Assembly (NCBI GenBank): GCA_016165875.1
Contig: JABBOT010000004.1
Coordinates: 12,525,672-12,589,671, forward strand
DNA: 64,000 bases
Reading direction: 5' to 3'
Source: Acanthopleura granulata
Taxonomy: Eukaryota > Mollusca > Polyplacophora > Chitonida > Chitonidae
In this document: positions 58,362 through 64,000 of the stretch, in pieces
Layout of the letters: each line of letters opens with the position of its first letter
How positions within the stretch are numbered: position 1 is the stretch's first letter
Program-made: the position numbers and the translations under genes
The notes under the pieces: generated by a model
Told to the model about the DNA's origin: nothing
Database searches by the model: none
Seen by the model: the letters and a program-made list of their open reading frames with translations, nothing else

Positions 58362-59949
58362 CGTGAGAGAAATATATCCCAAAGTCAGTATATAACTTAC
58401 AAACCTTTGCTCCTGCCGCCTGTGTCCTCTAGATGACTTGCATTTTTTCATATTTTTGATGACCTCTGGCAAGATATTTTTGAACGGAAATAATAGACAA
58501 AAGAAGATAGGCAAGTGTGAAAGCTTTGTCCCAGTTTGTTTTTGATGACTGTCAGTTTAACATAGAAATATTTCTAACGAAGAAAGTTTAATATGTACAA
58601 AATCTGAAAAAATAAAAACATCATGACTTTTGTAGAAGAATTTAAAAGATTGTACACACATTTATATCTTTTAAACAAGAAATATTGCATCGTCTGGGTC
58701 ACGACATGGCCGCATTGAAATCTTGTTTCTTTTAGATGGCTTCCGATAGAAAATGTTGAGAAGAGGAATATTGACGTTTAACTCTGCCATTTTATTTCAC
58801 TTCTGGTAAGTTAGGTATATATGCTGGACAAATGCTGATTTCAATTCTCATGCTATCACTATTTGGCATTCCGACCATCCTTTTATAGGAATCTGAATTA
58901 TTGTTGACATGCAGGCCAGCTCATACTGTTTTGATACTACTTACCAAAGATTATTGGTATATTTGGAAATACGCAAAACTTTACCTGGTTTAACAATGCT
59001 CTAACCTTGGACTCTGAAGATGTGGTTGGTGTGCATGTCTGTTAGGTGATGACCTCCTAGAGAGTGTGTACCTGAAAGTGCTAGATTCTGCTGTGAACAA
59101 AATTGAGCATCATTATATATATGCATCAAATTTCTCAGATCAGTACATGATCTCCCCACAGAGAACTAGATAAAACGTTAATCCGATTATATGGATTATC
59201 GTTCGGTTTAGCTTTGATCATTGGAAGTTTCTTCTTTAAAACCAGGCCGTCTCATTGGTTTGGCGACATCAACGACGCATTCTCACTGCTTGATTGGACT
59301 GACTTTCACAGGACTGTTTTTGGTCCCTGTCTTTTATCTACTCACCTAGGCAAACGAAATAAGAATCGTGTCTTTTATTAGTAAATAGATAATACAATGT
59401 AGCATACAACAGTTATCTCCCCCCGCCCCACCATAAGGCAAACTCCAGGCCAAATATTTACGGCATAAGACACCGATAGGAAGACAAAAACCTGATCGAG
59501 ATACGTTCTAACTTGAGAAACTTTCTATTTTCTTTTCGAAGAAAGGTACAATCTTTGACATTGTTTCAGCAACATAATCTACGTGATATTTTTTAACTTG
59601 AGAAACATACTTTTTCTCTTTCAGAAGGAAAGTAAAACCTTGATATTGTTTCATCTACATAAACTGCGTGATTCCGCTGACAATTGTTCAACTGAAACCG
59701 AATTTCTTCACCACAAATGTTTGTAGAAAAACCCCCAAATTTCCATATATGCGTTTATGCTTCTTGCGAATAACTCAGAGCCTGGTGATAAGTTTGTGTG
59801 ATCAGCATTGCATGTATTGTTTCTCCTTAACAAACTAGTATGGTTTGCAAGCCTTGCATTTACCACGACGTAAGAAGACTCTCGTTTTGAAAGTTTGAAA
59901 AGGTACGGAGACCGCCATGTGTATCAGTGTAGATGTCATTGGACATGTA
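58362..59949. repeat. Segmental duplication flank B, left part
   Basis: Direct duplicate of 9,319-10,944, first as decayed inverted monomers and then as unique-looking sequence. It differs by substitutions and indels: it lacks about 30 bp around 58,533 and about 30 bp around 58,765, and keeps 29 bp at 59,639-59,667 that copy A lacks. No coding capacity is recognised. Confidence 0.9.
59944..59949. repeat. 6 bp target duplication CATGTA, left
   Basis: CATGTA lies just before the terminal-inverted-repeat element and again at 62,411-62,416. Flank A has a single CATGTA at the matching empty site (10,939-10,944). Confidence 0.85.
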
Positions 59950-60018
59950 AGTAGTAGATATGTTACACACAGGTCCCCTTCCTATCTCTTAACCTGGGAG
60001 GGACCGATGGTACCGGTA

Positions 60019-60026
60019 TGACGTCA
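60019..60026. promoter_or_regulatory. CRE/ATF-type palindrome in the left TIR
   Basis: TGACGTCA, the full cAMP-response-element palindrome. It is repeated in the right TIR at 62,333-62,340. Binding is inferred from the motif only. Confidence 0.45.
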
Positions 60027-60133
60027 TAAAGATCGCGTGGTTGCGTGTGACCTCAGGAGTTTGGCAAGGTGCCAGGTTGGCAACCTGCCAGTGCAGGTGT
60101 TGAACATCTGATCTGAAGGTGTTATGTTTCTAT

Positions 60134-60150
60134 CACGTGTGGTGCACGTG
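60134..60150. promoter_or_regulatory. Paired CACGTG E-boxes in the left TIR
   Basis: CACGTG at 60,134-60,139 and 60,145-60,150 lie within a larger dyad, TATCACGTG...CACGTGATA. The right TIR keeps both (62,217-62,222 and 62,228-62,233). These are bHLH-type binding motifs. Confidence 0.45.
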
Positions 60151-60170
60151 ATAACGTGATAGGGAAAATG

Positions 60171-60179
60171 TATATAAGG
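60171..60179 (+). promoter_or_regulatory. TATA-like box reading into the element
   Basis: TATATAAGG lies about 20 bp inside the second E-box and points to the element interior. The matching site of the right TIR reads TATATACGG on the opposite strand. Together with the CRE and E-boxes it looks like a compact promoter in each TIR. Confidence 0.4.
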
Positions 60180-60298
60180 TTTAATGAGGTATAGAGCCCG
60201 ATTGAATGTTGTAATACACCTGGTGTGATGACGTTGTGTTTTCGTGTTATTCTAAATTATTTAGAATTATTATATAAAATAAATTATATTAAATTATA

Positions 60299-62068
60299 GA
60301 TTGAGGTTTAGTTTCATTATGAATTAATCGGATGGTTGGGCTGGGTGAGAATTATGTTGGAATTAATAAGGTTGTCTTAAGAATGAATGTTAGGGCTGGT
60401 TTGTTTTTTGGTTTGTTATACATACATGGACAAGCAGAGGCAAAAAAAAAAGAAAAACAAAATAACGAGACATTACATAAGACAGCTTTGTGTTCAGATT
60501 TGAAAGATCACTTTTGGTAGAAATGGTAGCCCAGTTTTCGTGCTCTTACAATCACAAGGTAGAAAAAAAATAACAGCACATACATACATAAAACGTAGGT
60601 TGTGCTCACATTTTGAAAGATACTTTCTGAGGGTTTGTTAGTCCTGAAAAGAGGGCATTTGGAAGAGTTTTTTTTCTTTCCGGAGAAAAAAAGATCAGAT
60701 GTATCGACGACGACGATGGTTCGGTCGATGGTTACTTCTGCTGTCCAGTCCGGTACCCTGCTTCATAACTTTTCATCTGGCCCTAAATCCCGTTATTCAG
60801 AATGGTGTAGCTTCCTCTCTATATGAAAATACATAGGTCTACGTGTAAAACATTACCTGCACGAATGTTCTCGCACATAATGCATACATAACCTGTCTGT
60901 CAGCCTAACGGCTACATGTGACAGACGACAAAACAGGCGTGACGTCAAACACCATGACATGCCCAGCAGGGGATTCCCACACGATTATGCCAAAATATGA
61001 AACCAAAAACAAACGCGGTGAGGCAAGCCAAAGTACCCTGCTACCAGCCGAACCGACCGTAGCAGTCGGCGCAGTGACCCGCTCTGCGACAAAACCTTTT
61101 TGTGTGTGTGTGTTTTTTTTTTCCAAACGCGAACAAATTCTTTCCCGAAAGTAAGCTTTGAATCTGATCACAATATATGAGTTACATATGTCCCATTTAA
61201 TGTCTGTGATTTTGTCCATTTTATGTAAAACAAACCAAAATCAACCCTCATAACATTCATCCTCGTTAATCGGTTTGTTAGCTATCTACATACATACATA
61301 TATATATACATACATACATATACATGTATACAGCAAATTATACCAGGTTTTCATCTGTATATAACACTTGCCGTCAATCCGTCTCTATATACACGTATCA
61401 TATATTTTATTAATTATTTTAATCCCATTTCTACATATAACTTACAAACTGATAACAAGCTGTAAAAACACAAGGACTGAAAATGCATAAAGCCTGTGTG
61501 GCAGCGTAACGGCTGTCGACCAGTGAGTAACGTTGAAATTGTTCTCTCTTCGGGTCGAGCTTTTTGGCGCACTTTCTAAATATAGTAAACTACACAAGCC
61601 GGCTGAAAAAGTAATAAAGCCCGCCCCGCGCTAAGCATTTCGTATTCCTCTGTCACAGGCTAGCTATGGAGATGAGCCACATGTTACGAAGATCGGCGGA
61701 GTACGCTTTGGCCTGCGTGAGATACGATAGGACACGGCGCTGCTGCCCTAGCGAAGGAGGGCCGCGTGGCAGCGCTTTGTGATAGCGATGGGGAAACTTG
61801 ATGCGCGATCTACACCAGCAGTCAACCTTCGTTCACCTGGCGGTGCGTGACCATGCCTTATTTTTCTAATTATTAAATTTAAATGTCAACTAAAAGCTGA
61901 TATTTCACGCGGCATTCTTTATATTTCTGTACACACAAGTAACCCATTGATAAGCCCTGTCTCTATATGCACGTATAATCGTATGTATCTCCCCCGAAAA
62001 AAGAACATTTTGTTATCATGAAAAAAAAAAAAACAACCTCAGTATAATTTTATACAATTTAGTTTATA
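60299..62068. other. Interior of the TIR element, no recognised gene
   Basis: About 1.77 kb. It contains a GT/T tract (about 61,099-61,121), a TACA/TA microsatellite (61,287-61,330), a GC-richer patch (about 61,600-61,860) and poly-A near 62,022. Open frames of 60-104 codons (for example 60,905-61,219 minus) overlap low-complexity sequence and match nothing I recognise. Confidence 0.6.
61287..61330. repeat. TACA/TA microsatellite
   Basis: Imperfect TACATACATA...TATATATACATACATACA tract inside the TIR element. Confidence 0.85.
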
Positions 62069-62410
62069 TATAATTTAATATAATTTACTTTATATAATAA
62101 TTCTAAATAATTTTGAATGACACGAAAACACAACGTCATCACACCAGGTGTATTACAACATTAACTCAGGCTCTGTACCTCATTAAGCCGTATATACATT
62201 TTCCCTATCACGTTATCACGTGCACCACACGTGATAAAAACACAACACCTTCAGATCAACACCTGCACTGGGACATTGCCAACCTGTCACCTTGCCGAAC
62301 TCCTTACGTCACACGCGACTACTCGACCTTTATGACGTCATACCGGTACCACCGGTCCCTGCCAGGTTAAAAGATAGGAAGTTGACCTTTGAGTAATGTT
62401 ATCTACTACT
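62069..62410 (-). repeat. Right terminal inverted repeat
   Basis: Reverse-complement partner of 59,950-60,298, ending TATCTACTACT. It has the same CRE palindrome, E-box pair and TATA-like order, facing inwards. Confidence 0.93.
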
Positions 62411-62416
62411 CATGTA
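62411..62416. repeat. 6 bp target duplication CATGTA, right
   Basis: Second CATGTA, after which the sequence continues as flank B (ACCTACAGACGTCA, compared with GCTTACAGACGTCA in flank A). Confidence 0.85.
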
Positions 62417-63642
62417 ACCTACAGACGTCAACATTGGACACAGAAAATCTTCCATAAACACACAGATTACAAGACAGTAGGAATTGTCATTTCGAGCACA
62501 GAAAATAAATATAATTAGAAAATAGTTTTTAAAATGTCATGTTAATTGTTAGTGGTTTACCACAAAACAAACAAATTAGTGTTGGGTGGCGCACCCCTTA
62601 CCTTCCTCTCCTCCCTTATTCCATTATTTACTTGCTCGCTTTATTCAGACAGGCTTGGGTATTTGGCTATATTCCAAGCTAAGGTGTGATAGCTATTAGC
62701 TATCTCCTGGGCTATTGCCGTGCTAGCCCCACCCTCATTGCACCTTGCCCTGGCCCCATGTTTCTGTGTCGGGCAATTCTCCTATTATCGAATTAGTATT
62801 GCTGCGATGTAGTACGGCATATTTTGATTACCATATGAAAAGCTATATATTTAGATAAATATAGAAAATTACCCAAAGTATGAACGGTGGAGTTACTTCA
62901 ATAAAACCATTCACTGGATATATATATACCAGATTAATATTTTAACTCAAACTGCAAAAGTACTATACACAAATGTGTATGTAGGCATCCCGTAAGGCCT
63001 ATTTACCGATTCATAATCATCTAAGAAATTCAAAGAACAATGACTTCAGTGTGTGCAGCTTTATCTTAGCAGTGTTTAATGGATCAGATGCGGCAACACA
63101 CAGGTACATGACAATGTACATCCTACAACCTACGATTCTTGACCGAACGATATCTCTCATCTATTTAAGTTAAATAATGCTTGTCACTGACCCAGACTGT
63201 GACCACCTCATTTGTTATATGTAACACACACAACTCATTAACTGTAACATACAGCGTGATTTGGATTTAATGGTAAAAATTGGACCACATTTTTCTGATG
63301 CCAATGAAAACTTGTGAAATTTGAATACTAACTGGTGGAAACGCTATTTACTGTAGGTGTGTATTAACTCGCGAACTTGATGCAAATGGCGTTTTCTAAA
63401 TGTGTCTTGTGATAATGTACGTGAGTGGTCTCTTGAGGTGTGTACATTGATTTGCATATTGTTTAATATGCCGTTCTCACGATCACCTAGAGAACGACCG
63501 TGAGAATGATGGTCAAAAGTACATTACTGAAATAGGATTTTTGTTCCTGTGGACACCGGTACATTGTGCTTTGGACAGTTCTGTTACGACAAACAGGAAA
63601 GAACAATTCCGTACTATTTTATGATCATCGATCTTGTACGAG
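62417..63642. repeat. Segmental duplication flank B, right part
   Basis: Continues collinearly with 10,945-12,108 (shared GGGTGGCGCACCCCTTAC, GCACCTTGCCCTGGCCCCAT, TGTAGGCATCCC, CTGACCCAGACTGTGA). It ends at CTTGTACGAGA, after which the two copies diverge completely. No gene is recognised. Confidence 0.9.
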
Positions 63643-63838
63643 ATGAAAATAACCCAGCGTGAAATACCTGCACTATATTACCATCCTTCCGGGATTTTTT
63701 TTCTATTAGATGTCCTTCGTTGGAAATACTGTGTTCTAAAAGGACACTGTAAGTGAAAGTAACCCAGTTGGGGATAAAGGAAATGATGTCTCGTTTTCAG
63801 CTGAACAAACTGTGGCTAGTATGAGGCTGATAGTATCA
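63643..63838 (-). repeat. Decayed inverted monomers beyond flank B
   Basis: AATAACCCAGCGTGAAATAC, CTGCACTATATTACC, TATTAGATGTCCTTCGTTGG and AAAGTAACCCAGTTGGGG follow the block order of the inverted satellite monomer. About one to two diverged units, absent at the equivalent place after flank A. Confidence 0.7.
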
Positions 63839-64000
63839 AGTGTTTTGGGCATTTCATTACCAGTTGAAGATTAGTATGGAGATTGATCCGTTTTAAACAT
63901 TGTAAACTCTACCTTTCATGACAATCAAAGGACACTCCTTGTATGCCCCTCTCCATGACCTGATGAGCCTTGCTTGATACCATGGAGCTGACTACACGGA
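63839..64000 (-). repeat. Edge segment F, inverted copy
   Basis: Reverse complement of 13,855-13,994 with an insertion of about 20 bp. It is cut by the window end, so the similarity may extend further. Confidence 0.85.

Larger units (their letters stand above)
59950..60298 (+). repeat. Left terminal inverted repeat
   Basis: About 349 bp matching the reverse complement of 62,069-62,410. Shared stretches include ACCGGTATGACGTCATAAAG, GTGCACGTGATAACGTGATA, GGGAAAATGTATATA, GTAATACACCTGGTGTGATG and ACGTTGTGTTTTCGTG. The two arms differ by substitutions and small indels. Confidence 0.93.
59950..62410. mobile_element. 2.46 kb TIR element, probable non-autonomous Polinton/Maverick derivative
   Basis: An insertion absent from the paired flank A. 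It starts AGTAGTAGATA and ends TATCTACTACT, has terminal inverted repeats of about 345 bp and a 6 bp target duplication CATGTA. Polintons (Mavericks) are defined by AG...CT ends, TIRs of several hundred bp and 6 bp duplications, so the ends fit that group. Autonomous Polintons are 15-20 kb and encode a protein-primed DNA polymerase B, a retroviral-type integrase, an ATPase and capsid proteins. None is seen in the 1.77 kb interior, whose open frames are short and unrecognised. The family call is inferred from end structure alone; another long-TIR transposon cannot be excluded. Confidence 0.75.

Noticed and set aside
60905..61219. Open frames on both strands (60,905-61,219 minus and 60,918-61,154 plus) as transposase or capsid genes
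   Set aside because: They overlap each other and run through a GT/T low-complexity tract. No polymerase, integrase, ATPase or capsid motif is visible.

Overview
The window reads as nuclear DNA of a multicellular invertebrate. It is AT-rich, has no compact gene arrangement, is dominated by one satellite family, and carries a Ty3/gypsy-type LTR retrotransposon plus a DNA element with the end structure of a Polinton/Maverick. The gag-pol style (short LTRs, a CX2C...CPA...GHFA nucleocapsid, an integrase tail without an envelope gene) resembles Mag-like elements common in marine invertebrates. A mollusc or similar marine animal is a guess and the species cannot be read from the sequence. I found no convincing host gene, tRNA, rRNA or CRISPR array.

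Layout: 1-4,208 is a diverged satellite array of about 123-124 bp monomers in forward orientation. At 4,209 monomer polarity flips, and inverted monomers run to 4,797 and continue, decaying, from 9,324 to about 9,830. A 4,521 bp LTR retrotransposon (4,798-9,318, target duplication CGGGA) is inserted inside those inverted monomers; its gag-pol is broken by stops, frameshifts and lost catalytic residues. Non-coding segment 'flank A' follows (9,831-12,108), then 1.7 kb of unmatched sequence (12,109-13,854) and a short edge segment F (13,855-13,994). A second array runs from about 14,080 to 57,524 in forward orientation (roughly 350 monomers) with several levels of higher-order repeat. Polarity flips again at about 57,525. 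The inverted monomers, an LTR and the flank seen on the left then all recur (57,575-63,642), but here the retrotransposon is only a solo LTR (58,225-58,361) and the flank carries an extra 2,461 bp element with long terminal inverted repeats (59,950-62,410). The window closes with more inverted monomers and a reverse-complement copy of F (63,839-64,000).

The main message is structural. A satellite array, its inverted monomers and several kilobases of flank exist in two copies about 53.4 kb apart, each bearing a different transposon history: full retroelement versus solo LTR, and empty versus filled Polinton-like site. The satellite edges are palindromic and are bounded by inverted copies of F. 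This looks like a fold-back or large inverted-repeat architecture in which monomers act as movable building blocks. Whether it is a mobile element or the product of satellite-mediated rearrangement cannot be decided from this window.
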